Positions 16,764 through 24,680 of a stretch of DNA of 48,654 nucleotides are shown here, one piece after another; within the stretch, counting starts at the first letter, position 1; the number at the start of each line of letters is the position of its first letter. Position numbers and translations under genes: made by a program. This stretch comes from an uncultured Bacteroidales bacterium (GTDB lineage Bacteria; Bacteroidota; Bacteroidia; Bacteroidales; P3). Location: assembly GCA_944320465.1 (NCBI GenBank), contig CALUHO010000023.1, positions 1-48,654 on the forward strand. Reading direction: 5' to 3'. The notes beneath the pieces are model-generated. The model worked only from the letters and a program-made list of their open reading frames with translations, ran no database searches and was not told where the DNA came from.

Positions 16764-17954
16764 CTACCGCCCCGCTTTCTCCTTCGCTTTATCCACCGCA
16801 ATGCTTCTCCCATTCTCGAACGCCACAATGAAAGCTGAAGCGTAACCAGCCTTCTTGGCCTTCTGCAAAGCCTTTTCAATCTGCAAATAGGAAGATGCGG
16901 ACGAATAATAGTACTTGTACAGCTTGCGCAAAGAATCATAAGAGCGGCTCAAATCCGACAATCCATTGAAATTGTAAGGCTTCAGTTCCAATTGACGGCT
17001 CGAAGCCGCAATCTGCACCTTGAACACGATCCTGGCCGAAGAAGCCGCATCCGGAGCCGCGCTCTCGGAACGGAACTCCGAATCCCCGGCCTCGACAGAC
17101 GAAGAACCGGATTCCTTGCCCGAAACCGAAGCCTCAGCAGAAGCGTCCTCGCTGGCCAAAGATGCCGACGATGCCGCCACCCTGCTGTCAATCCGTTCCT
17201 TATACTTTGAAAACGCATCCAAAAGGCATTGCGCCACCTTGTTCTGACCGGCTTCCGACGAAAGGAACTTTTCTTCCGCCGGATTGCTCAAAAAGCCAAG
17301 TTCCGTCAAGACAGAAGGCCGGGCCGATTTCCACAACACATACAATCCCCCCTGCTTGATGCCCCGGTTCGGAGAAGACGGAATCCGGTTCTTGTACAGG
17401 CTCTGCAACTCATCGGCAAAATATATGCTGTTCTCGAAACCGGCATCCTGATGCACGGTAGCTGTCACGACATCCAACCAAGACTGGCTATAGTTGGCTT
17501 CATGATTCTGTTCCTGATAAATAACAGCGTTTTCCCGCTGAACTTCCGCCAGATTGGCCGCATCCTTATGCGAACCTCTCAACCAAGTTTCCGTCCCTTT
17601 GGCCGAAGGATTATCCACTGCATTGCAATGAATCGACACAAACAAATCCGCATGGTTGTCGTTGGCTATCTGCCCTCTCCTCCACAACTCAATGAAACGG
17701 TCATCGCTCCGGGTATAAACCACTTTGACATCAGGATATTTCTCTTGCACCAATTTCCCGAATTTCTTAGACACGGACAAAACGACATCCTTTTCCAACG
17801 TCGTCTTGCCATGACAGCCCGGATCCTTGCCCCCATGCCCGGGATCGATAACCAAAACATCCACTTTGTCGGGTACGATTTGCGCTCGAACCGGCATCGC
17901 CACCGCCAAAGAGAAAACAACAGACAGGAGTACTCTCCAATATTTCATAAACAA
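16764..17954 (-). CDS. N-acetylmuramoyl-L-alanine amidase (Amidase_3) with SPOR-like tail
   Basis: The 396-residue protein has a signal peptide (cleavage near PVRAQ) and an Amidase_3 domain with zinc ligands His40 (DPGHGG), Glu54 (TLEKDV) and His109 (SIHCNA). The catalytic Glu218 lies in VLTELGFLSN. A Ser/Glu-rich linker (about 255-310) leads to a C-terminal SPOR-like domain (FKVQIAASSRQL ... GYASAFIVAFENGRSIAVD) that would bind denuded glycan strands at division sites. The enzyme cuts the amide bond between MurNAc and the stem peptide. It is the first gene of an operon with the MCE protein; Met3 (17948) is an alternative start. Confidence 0.95.
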   Translation of the reverse strand: MFMKYWRVLLSVVFSLAVAMPVRAQIVPDKVDVLVIDPGHGGKDPGCHGKTTLEKDVVLSVSKKFGKLVQEKYPDVKVVYTRSDDRFIELWRRGQIANDNHADLFVSIHCNAVDNPSAKGTETWLRGSHKDAANLAEVQRENAVIYQEQNHEANYSQSWLDVVTATVHQDAGFENSIYFADELQSLYKNRIPSSPNRGIKQGGLYVLWKSARPSVLTELGFLSNPAEEKFLSSEAGQNKVAQCLLDAFSKYKERIDSRVAASSASLASEDASAEASVSGKESGSSSVEAGDSEFRSESAAPDAASSARIVFKVQIAASSRQLELKPYNFNGLSDLSRSYDSLRKLYKYYYSSASSYLQIEKALQKAKKAGYASAFIVAFENGRSIAVDKAKEKAGR

Positions 17955-18005
17955 CAGTCTTTGAGCTGACTTCCCATTCCGACAAAAAGCCCGGAAGCCT
18001 ACGGC

Positions 18006-18037
18006 ATTGAGTATATTGAGGGATTTACGTACTTTTG
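18006..18037 (+). promoter_or_regulatory. Promoter of lptD-like gene, almost leaderless
   Basis: ATTG (18006-18009), a 20-base spacer and TACTTTTG (18030-18037) fit the Bacteroidetes consensus. The predicted transcript start (about 18041-18044) coincides with the ATG at 18044. Confidence 0.55.
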
Positions 18038-18043
18038 CCGCTT

Positions 18044-20800
18044 ATGCACAAGTGGCAAAAATACGCAAAATTTCGGGCATACGGGATATGGCTGACCGGG
18101 ATATTCTGCATCCTGCTTTACGCCTGCTCCTCCTCCCGCCATACGGGGGCAGGGCAAGCAGCATTCCTGCCCAGCCCGGCCTCTCCGGTGCAATTGCCTC
18201 CTTCCGACAGCGGAAAATCCGTCCCTGCCACGCTCCTTCCCATGCTTTCCGATACTGCTTCCCATAACGGTCCCGACAGTCTCGGAACCTTGCAAGACAC
18301 CCTTGTTCCTCCTGCCGATTCCATATCCTCGGCCTTGCCGGAACCACTCAACGACAGCAATTGGATCCGGCAAAGTTCTACCATCGAAGATGTCTTGGAT
18401 TATACAGCCAGCGATTCTGTCTATGTCAATATGAAGACCCGGATAGCCCATCTGTATTCCGAGGCCAAGGTCAATTACACCGGATTCAACCTGGAAGCCA
18501 ACTACATGGAAATCAACCTTCCAAAATCCGAGATTTTAGCCCAACCCACAAAAGACACCGCTGGCCTGGATATGGGGATCCCCCATTTTGAAGACGGATC
18601 CAACACTTTTGATGCCAAGGAAATACTCTACAATTTCGACACCGAAAAAGGGATTATCAAGGACGTGATGACCCAACAGGAAGAAATCTATGTCCACGGG
18701 AACGTAGTCAAAAAGTATGAGAATGATGTGACTTTCATCAAAAACGCCCGTTTCACTTCATGTGATCTGGAAGTACCTCATTTCGACCTGCGGGCCTTCA
18801 AAGCCAAAATCGTCCCGGAAAAAAGCATCGTCCTGGGATCGGCCATGATGTTCATAGAAAATATCCCCACCCCCATCGTGCTGCCGTTCGCGGTCCTCCC
18901 CAACCAGAAAAAGCGGAAATCCGGCATCATCATTCCCAGTTTCGGCCAGACACGCCGCGCCGGCTTCTTCTTCGAGGGATTGGGCTTCTACCTGAATATA
19001 AACGATTACTTTGACTGGAAAATAGAAAGCGATGTTTACACCAGCGGCAACTGGGAAATCCGGTCGGAATTCCGCTATGCCATGCGCTACAAATTCAGCG
19101 GGAATTTCAATTTCGGCTACTCATGGATTTACCAAGGAGAACGAGGGATGCCGGACCGGCCCCACCAGAACGGCCTCAAAATCCAGTGGTCGCATTCCCA
19201 GGACTCCAAAGCCCGCCCCAACAGCCGCTTTTCAGCCAGTGTCAACTACACTAACAGTACGTACAGCAGCTATTCCAACTCTTTGAACGATTACCTGACC
19301 AACACCACCTCTTCCAATATTTCTTACTCTTTGGACTTTGCCCAGAAACTCCACCTTTCGCTAAACGCCAGCGCGGACTACAACACCAATACCCAAGCAT
19401 TCAACATCACCTTGCCGACCATCAGCCTGACAGTGGACCAGTTATACCCTTTCCGCCGCAAAAAGTCGGCCGGGAAACGCCGCTGGTACGAAACCATCAG
19501 TTTCAACTACAGCATTCTGGCGCAGAACAGAATCAACGCTACCGACACCAGTTTGTTCAGTCGCGAAACCTTGCAGAACATGAACAACGGGATCCAGCAG
19601 ACAGCCAAATTGGCCAGTACAATCAAGATTCTCAAACACATCAATTGGAACAACACTTTCAACTACAACGAATACTGGTATCTCAAAAACACCGAGCAAT
19701 ACTACGACTTTGAAAACGACGAATTAGTTTACCAAGACCACCACGGATTCAAGACAACCCGGCAATTCAGCTACAACACTAGCTTTTACCTGAACCTCTA
19801 CGGAATGTTCAATTTCCGGAAAGGCCCCGTCAAAGCCCTCCGGCATGTCATAACGCCAACGATAGGGTTCACATACCATCCTGATTTCAGCACCCCTTTC
19901 TGGGGCGCTTATTCCACCTATACCGACCCCAACGGAGTTGTCCACCTATACTCGAAATACGCCAACAACATCTATGGAGGGCCTCCTTCCGGTGTTGTGG
20001 GAAGCCTCAACTTCTCTATCAAGAACACTTTCGAGATGAAGGTCCTCAGCAAAAAAGATAGCGTGAATCCTGAAAAGAAAGTAAAACTGATCGACAACCT
20101 GACCATCAGCAGCTCCTACAATCTGGCCGCCGACTCCCTGCGCTGGGCGCCTCTCACTATCAATGCCCGGACCATCCTCTTCCAGAGGCTCAATATAAAC
20201 GTAGGCGCTTCATTCGATTTTTACAAGGTGGACAAGAATGGAAACCGCTACAATGAGTTTTTCTGGGTCAACAACAAACAAAAAGGCCTTCGTTTCACCC
20301 GGACCGACTTCTCTGCCTCTTTGAGCTGGAACCTCAACCCCAAGGCCAAGCCAAAAGAAAATCCCCAGACCCAAGAGATTCCGGACAATCCTTTCTACGC
20401 CTCTGATTTGTACGATCCCACCGATATTTTCCTGCAACCCATCGACTTCAAGGCTCCATGGAATCTGAACATCGGCTACAACCTGAACTATATCATCACG
20501 CCTAACACCCAGACCGGCAAGCTGCAGCACGATTTAATCCAGACCATCACCCTTTCAGGCAATGTCAAAATCACCGATAAATTCTCGGTCAACTTTGGTA
20601 CTGGCTTCGATGTCCAAGCCAAGAAATTCACTATCACGACCCTTACTTTCAGCCGGGACCTGCATTGCTGGGAAATGGGATTCTACTGGGTTCCTTTCGG
20701 ATACCGGACTCAATGGAACTTCCATATCCGTGTCAAGAGTGCCATCTTCCAAAGCATGAAGCTTGAAAAGAGCAAATCGTACATGGACAACTATTACTAA
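18044..20800 (+). CDS. LptD-like lipopolysaccharide assembly outer-membrane protein
   Basis: The 918-residue protein starts at ATG 18044 (an upstream in-frame TTG at 18035 falls inside the promoter). The signal segment WLTGIFCILLYACSSS carries a lipobox-like LYAC. An OstA/LptA-like beta-jellyroll spans about residues 110-260, with repeated strands such as KEILYNFDTEKGIIKDVMTQ and VHGNVVKKYENDVTFI. A long C-terminal barrel follows, with alternating aromatic strands. LptD inserts lipopolysaccharide into the outer leaflet. It is divergent from the amidase/MlaD operon, a typical Bacteroidales envelope locus. The lptD symbol is withheld because Bacteroidetes versions diverge strongly from E. coli. 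Confidence 0.92.
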   Translation: MHKWQKYAKFRAYGIWLTGIFCILLYACSSSRHTGAGQAAFLPSPASPVQLPPSDSGKSVPATLLPMLSDTASHNGPDSLGTLQDTLVPPADSISSALPEPLNDSNWIRQSSTIEDVLDYTASDSVYVNMKTRIAHLYSEAKVNYTGFNLEANYMEINLPKSEILAQPTKDTAGLDMGIPHFEDGSNTFDAKEILYNFDTEKGIIKDVMTQQEEIYVHGNVVKKYENDVTFIKNARFTSCDLEVPHFDLRAFKAKIVPEKSIVLGSAMMFIENIPTPIVLPFAVLPNQKKRKSGIIIPSFGQTRRAGFFFEGLGFYLNINDYFDWKIESDVYTSGNWEIRSEFRYAMRYKFSGNFNFGYSWIYQGERGMPDRPHQNGLKIQWSHSQDSKARPNSRFSASVNYTNSTYSSYSNSLNDYLTNTTSSNISYSLDFAQKLHLSLNASADYNTNTQAFNITLPTISLTVDQLYPFRRKKSAGKRRWYETISFNYSILAQNRINATDTSLFSRETLQNMNNGIQQTAKLASTIKILKHINWNNTFNYNEYWYLKNTEQYYDFENDELVYQDHHGFKTTRQFSYNTSFYLNLYGMFNFRKGPVKALRHVITPTIGFTYHPDFSTPFWGAYSTYTDPNGVVHLYSKYANNIYGGPPSGVVGSLNFSIKNTFEMKVLSKKDSVNPEKKVKLIDNLTISSSYNLAADSLRWAPLTINARTILFQRLNINVGASFDFYKVDKNGNRYNEFFWVNNKQKGLRFTRTDFSASLSWNLNPKAKPKENPQTQEIPDNPFYASDLYDPTDIFLQPIDFKAPWNLNIGYNLNYIITPNTQTGKLQHDLIQTITLSGNVKITDKFSVNFGTGFDVQAKKFTITTLTFSRDLHCWEMGFYWVPFGYRTQWNFHIRVKSAIFQSMKLEKSKSYMDNYY

Positions 20801-20870
20801 AAAGACCGCGCCACGGTTTCCCCGCAACGCGATCTTCCTGCCCCCATTCCCGATCAGGCCATCCGATGGA

Positions 20871-21566
20871 CTAGAAATAATATTTGAACCCTATTGATGC
20901 CCCAAGATTCAGGCCGAAATCCACATTATTGGCTGTAACGTGGGAAGAAACCTCTGCTCCTGCAACTTCTTCCTTGTCTTTAGCATGAACCAAAGCGTAT
21001 GTGAAATCCCCCGCGCTAAGCGATATGGCGAAATGCTCGGTGGGCTTGATCTCGAAAGACAGGAGAGAGATTCCGAAACCGAACGCAGTAAAGCCCTCTT
21101 TATCAACTTCAATCCCGTTCCGTCCCGCAGATTGGCTATTCACCGAACCGAAGCCTATGCTCAGATAGAAGGCCGGCGCATAGTAAAACTTCTCGCAAAT
21201 AGGCAAATGATAACTGATACCCGGATTGATAGTAAACAAATGCGTGAAATCGTAACAATTTTTGTCTTGCCACTGATCCACGACCCCTGATCGTTCCAGA
21301 TCATACCCCAAAGCCAGACTCACTTCCAACCTATCCAGCACATAATACCCGAATTCCGGCATAATGGAAAATTTGAATGACCCAGGGACAATTTCCTTCT
21401 CCTTGCTTGTTTCATTGCCCTGCACGACCTTGGAGCGATAATGTGTCGAGTTTCCGCTCAACCCCAAGCTACCAGTAATCACCATGTCGCCCTGCTGCTG
21501 AGCCTGCAACGGATTGGCCGCAAAAACAGCGGTCAATGCAATAATACCAAGAAAATTCTTTTTCAT
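20871..21566 (-). CDS. Small outer-membrane beta-barrel (porin-like) protein
   Basis: The 231-residue protein has a signal peptide ending ANPLQAQ. It then shows alternating hydrophobic/aromatic strands (VITGSLGLSG, FKFSIMPEFGYYVLDRLEVSLALGY) and a terminal LNLGASIGFKYYF whose last residue is Phe, the usual BAM signal. The length suggests an 8-stranded barrel of the OmpW/OmpX-like outer-membrane group. No substrate or partner can be inferred. It converges on lptD, with 70 bases between their stops. Confidence 0.85.
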   Translation of the reverse strand: MKKNFLGIIALTAVFAANPLQAQQQGDMVITGSLGLSGNSTHYRSKVVQGNETSKEKEIVPGSFKFSIMPEFGYYVLDRLEVSLALGYDLERSGVVDQWQDKNCYDFTHLFTINPGISYHLPICEKFYYAPAFYLSIGFGSVNSQSAGRNGIEVDKEGFTAFGFGISLLSFEIKPTEHFAISLSAGDFTYALVHAKDKEEVAGAEVSSHVTANNVDFGLNLGASIGFKYYF

Positions 21567-21645
21567 GACTGTAATTTTTTAGTTTAACATAAAATTGAGT
21601 ATGTGATTTCCAATTCAATAAAATGCACTTTTTTTTTATTCCGAC

Positions 21646-21855
21646 TTAGAAGCTGTTTAAATTTATTTGTTTGAGGCATCGGGAGGAAATTTCGAGGGAT
21701 TTTGCCGCGTTTTTCAAAGGAGGATAGCCAAGCTATCTGACGTGAAAAACGCAAGCAAGACCCCAAATAGCCCCCGATGGGCAAACAAAATCCTGAAACC
21801 GCCCCCTCAAGATTCATTCTTTTCAGGATTGTAAAAAATTTTAAACAGCTTCTTA
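21646..21855. mobile_element. MITE-like inverted-repeat element D
   Basis: The ends are TTAGAAGCTGTTTAAATTTA (left) and, read from the right, TAAGAAGCTGTTTAAAATTT. A second inverted pair, TTTGTTTG..CATCGGG, lies further in. The centre has a strong hairpin, GCGTTTTTCA/TGAAAAACGC (21707-21752), with an inner GATAGC/GCTATC. The right half carries an extra TCCTGAAA...TTTCAGGA hairpin that interrupts the inverted repeat, as if inserted later. There is no coding capacity. It lies in a 571-base gap; the remainder of that gap holds only the ridA promoter and leader. Confidence 0.72.
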
Positions 21856-21967
21856 ATCCTGTTTCCGGTGTAAAAATAAGTAAAATCTTGAAAAAGGCAA
21901 TCTATTTCCATATTCAAGGTCCGTCCGAAACCGTACCCTCTTTTGCTGCGAAGACAGAAAAAAACGA

Positions 21968-21999
21968 TTTGGGGAAAAGAAAGGCTTTACGTACCTTTG
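21968..21999 (+). promoter_or_regulatory. Promoter of ridA-like gene
   Basis: TTTG (21968-21971), exactly 20 bases, TACCTTTG (21992-21999). This is an excellent match to the Bacteroidetes consensus and leaves a leader of about 130 bases before the ATG at 22138. Confidence 0.75.
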
Positions 22000-22137
22000 T
22001 TCTTAATATGGGTTATTTGGCTTACCAGTATCCGACTGTTTTGCAGAGCAGGAACTCATGCCAAGAATGTCCTGCCCGGCAACGGGGAATATAACTGCCA
22101 AAACTTACCGCAAGTTAAACTTATCAAATAAACAAAA

Positions 22138-22515
22138 ATGAAAAAAGTCATTGCCACGGCCAATGCGCCCAAAGCGATTGGTCCTTACAGCCAGGCTATC
22201 GAAGCCGGCAACATGTTGTTCATCTCCGGCCAGATTCCCGTTGATCCTGCTACTGGCAAAGTAGTGGAAGGCGGCATCAGCGCCCAGACTGAACAGTCTC
22301 TCAAAAACATCAAAGGCATTCTGGAAGAAGCCGGGTATACCTTCGACAACATTGTAAAATGCACCTGCTTTCTGAGCACGATGGACGACTTTGCTGCCAT
22401 GAACGAGGTTTATGCCAAATATTTCACGGCCAATCCCCCTGCCCGTGCTGCCTTTGCCGTGCAGAAACTGCCTATGGGCGTATTGGTCGAAATCGAAGCC
22501 ATCGCTGTAAAATAA
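22138..22515 (+). CDS. ridA: RidA-family enamine/imine deaminase
   Basis: The 125-residue protein is full length for the YjgF/YER057c/UK114 family. It has [20 protein letters not shown] at the N-terminal half, Arg103 (PARAAFAV), which binds the substrate carboxylate, and Glu118 in [10 protein letters not shown]. It hydrolyses reactive 2-aminoacrylate-type enamines released by PLP-dependent dehydratases. It forms a trimer in the cytoplasm. A clear promoter lies upstream, and the MeaB-RNase H fusion gene follows after 216 bases, so it is probably transcribed alone. Confidence 0.95.
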   Translation: MKKVIATANAPKAIGPYSQAIEAGNMLFISGQIPVDPATGKVVEGGISAQTEQSLKNIKGILEEAGYTFDNIVKCTCFLSTMDDFAAMNEVYAKYFTANPPARAAFAVQKLPMGVLVEIEAIAVK

Positions 22516-22634
22516 AGGCCGGTTCCGCGAAACATCAGGCTGCAAGACTAATCGGACCGGAACGATTTTCCCATCCGGAACAATCCATACGAGACTTGCT
22601 TACCGTGCCTGACATCTTAGCCGACCTATCGATA

Positions 22635-22674
22635 CGGTGCGCCGAAAGCTCCCATCGACAGCCAAGGCGCACCG
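22635..22674. other. Inverted repeat CGGTGCGCC / GGCGCACCG
   Basis: Perfect 9-base arms flank a 22-base loop in the gap between ridA and the MeaB-RNase H gene. It could form a hairpin in the transcript. No T-run follows, so it is not a standard terminator. Confidence 0.4.
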
Positions 22675-22731
22675 CTAATCCGGTTCCTGGCAAAAGCAAA
22701 GGACCGCTTTCCTTTTTCAACCAGCCAATCC

Positions 22732-24426
22732 ATGATGGAACACCAGAAACTCATGCAAGGGGATTCCGCTCTCAGCCAGCAGCAAGGCGTGGAACAGCCC
22801 AGCCAAGTCAATCCTAATATCGTCCCACGAAAACGCATAGGGCAAACCAAGCCCATGAAAAGCCCCGAAGAATACCTTCAAGGCATACGGCAAGGTGACC
22901 GAAGCCTGCTAAGCCAAGCCATCACCTTGATCGAAAGTACCTTGCCCGAACATCAGGAAATAGCCCAGAAAATCATCGAAGCATGCCTTCCCTACGCCGG
23001 GAATTCCCTGCGCGTAGGCATCACCGGCGTTCCCGGTGCCGGCAAAAGCACCTTTATCGAAACCTTGGGGACGCATCTGGCCCGTGCCGGCAAAAAACTG
23101 GCTGTCCTGGCCATCGACCCCAGCAGCGCGCGATCCAAAGGCAGCATCCTCGGCGACAAGACCCGGATGGAAGAACTTTCACGAATGGAAAACGCCTTTA
23201 TCCGTCCTTCCCCTTCGGCGGGTTCATTGGGCGGAGTGGCCCGAAAGACAAGGGAAACCATCATACTCTGCGAAGCAGCCGGATTCGACCATATCATCGT
23301 GGAAACCGTAGGCGTAGGGCAATCCGAAACCGAAGCCTGCAATATGGTGGACTATTTCCTTCTAGTCCAGCTGGCCAACTTAGGAGACGAGCTGCAAGGC
23401 ATCAAACGAGGTATCATGGAAATGGCCGACGGCATCGCCATCAATAAAGCCGACGGGGACTTCAAGCAAAAGGCGGAGCTGGCCAAACGGCAGCTCTGCA
23501 ATGCCATCCAGCTATTCCCTCCGGCGCCTTCCGGATGGAAAACAACCGTGGAAACCTGCTCAGCCCGCCAAGACGAAGGCATCGACACGATATGGAACCA
23601 CATCCTGGAATTCGAGCAACATTGCAAACAAAACGGCAGTTTTGAGAAAAGGCGCAAGGAACAGCTGGCCCGTGTAGTCCGCAACAGCATCGAAGAGCAT
23701 CTCCTCCAGCACTTCTACCTGCATCCCGGCATGGAAAAAGCCTTGACGGAAGCCAAAGAAAGAGTGCTCCAACAGACCCAAAGTCCTTACACAGCTGCCC
23801 AAAACCTAATAGACCAATATTTCCAGAACCTCTCCCAAAACAAGGGAGATGAAACCGCAACGACGGAACCCGAGCGTTCCGATGCCCGGAAAAAGACAAA
23901 CAGAACGCATGGCAAGAAAACATCCGCACCGGCTCCGGCGGCTGCGCCCGCAGCCAGCGTCAGCCCGGTCAGCGTCAAAATATCCCCCGCCTTGCTCAAG
24001 AAAGCTTCCCAAATCCCGCATTTCGAGAGCGCACTGGCGGTAGATGCCGCCTGCGCGGGCAATCCCGGCAAGATGGAATACCAAGGTGTCCAGGTCCACA
24101 ACGGGAAACGCATCTTCCATCAAGGGCCTTTTCCGGATGCCACCAACAATATAGGCGAATTCCTGGCCATTGTCCATGCCTTGAGCTTCCTTAACGCCCA
24201 TGGATTCCCGGATACGCCGATTTATTCCGACTCGGTGACCGGCCTAGCCTGGGTCCGCAACAAGAAAGCCAATACCAAAATAGCACCTACGGCCAAAAAC
24301 CACAAGCTGCGGGAGCTGATAGCCCGGGCCGAGAACTGGCTCCGGACGCATACCTACCGGAACCCGGTACTTAAGTGGGATACGGACCGGTGGGGGGAGA
24401 TTCCTGCCGATTTCGGAAGAAAATAA
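22732..24426 (+). CDS. MeaB/ArgK GTPase fused to ribonuclease H domain
   Basis: The 564-residue protein has two parts. The MeaB part (about residues 42-368) has P-loop GVPGAGKST (99-107), DPSSARSKGSILGDKTRM, ETVGVGQSE (191-199), NKAD (238-241) and a C-terminal dimerisation arm. MeaB guards and reloads B12-dependent methylmalonyl-CoA mutase. A Lys/Ala/Pro-rich linker (about 370-425) leads to an RNase H domain with Asp438 (AVDAACAGNPG), Glu476 (NNIGEFLAI), Asp500 (YSDSVTG) and Asp560 (GEIPADFGRK), so the catalytic set looks complete. MeaB proteins are normally about 330-370 residues, and I know of no reason for this pairing. No mutase genes are in the window. The start may be any of several N-terminal Met residues. 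Confidence 0.88.
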   Translation: MMEHQKLMQGDSALSQQQGVEQPSQVNPNIVPRKRIGQTKPMKSPEEYLQGIRQGDRSLLSQAITLIESTLPEHQEIAQKIIEACLPYAGNSLRVGITGVPGAGKSTFIETLGTHLARAGKKLAVLAIDPSSARSKGSILGDKTRMEELSRMENAFIRPSPSAGSLGGVARKTRETIILCEAAGFDHIIVETVGVGQSETEACNMVDYFLLVQLANLGDELQGIKRGIMEMADGIAINKADGDFKQKAELAKRQLCNAIQLFPPAPSGWKTTVETCSARQDEGIDTIWNHILEFEQHCKQNGSFEKRRKEQLARVVRNSIEEHLLQHFYLHPGMEKALTEAKERVLQQTQSPYTAAQNLIDQYFQNLSQNKGDETATTEPERSDARKKTNRTHGKKTSAPAPAAAPAASVSPVSVKISPALLKKASQIPHFESALAVDAACAGNPGKMEYQGVQVHNGKRIFHQGPFPDATNNIGEFLAIVHALSFLNAHGFPDTPIYSDSVTGLAWVRNKKANTKIAPTAKNHKLRELIARAENWLRTHTYRNPVLKWDTDRWGEIPADFGRK

Positions 24427-24600
24427 AGTGCAAGCCGAGAGAGCAAAGCCTCGGATCGGCGAAGCGAAGCCTTTTTTAGGAGAAAAAAAAACGAACTTGT
24501 TCGAGTTCTTCAACGGAAAGAGGCTTCAGTGAAGCCAAAGGAAGCTTGAGCTTCGCCGAGGCGGTGCCTTTATTCGCTGCGAAACAGCAACAATAGTGGC
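24427..24600. repeat. Degenerate family B/A repeat after the MeaB-RNase H stop codon
   Basis: Immediately after the TAA, GTGCAAGCCGAGAGAGCAAA resembles family B (GTGCAAACCGAGAGCAGAGC). AAGCTTGAGCTTCGCCGAG occurs near 24543 as a second decayed piece. GGCGTGTGATAACGGGG at 24599 resembles the right end of family A. Two sets of short inverted repeats fill the region; no gene is seen before the start at 24681. Confidence 0.5.
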
Positions 24601-24680
24601 GTGTGATAACGGGGGTGAAGCAATGGCAAAAAATAAAGCCGAACACCTGAACAAACATCATAGTAAACAAAAACAAAACC

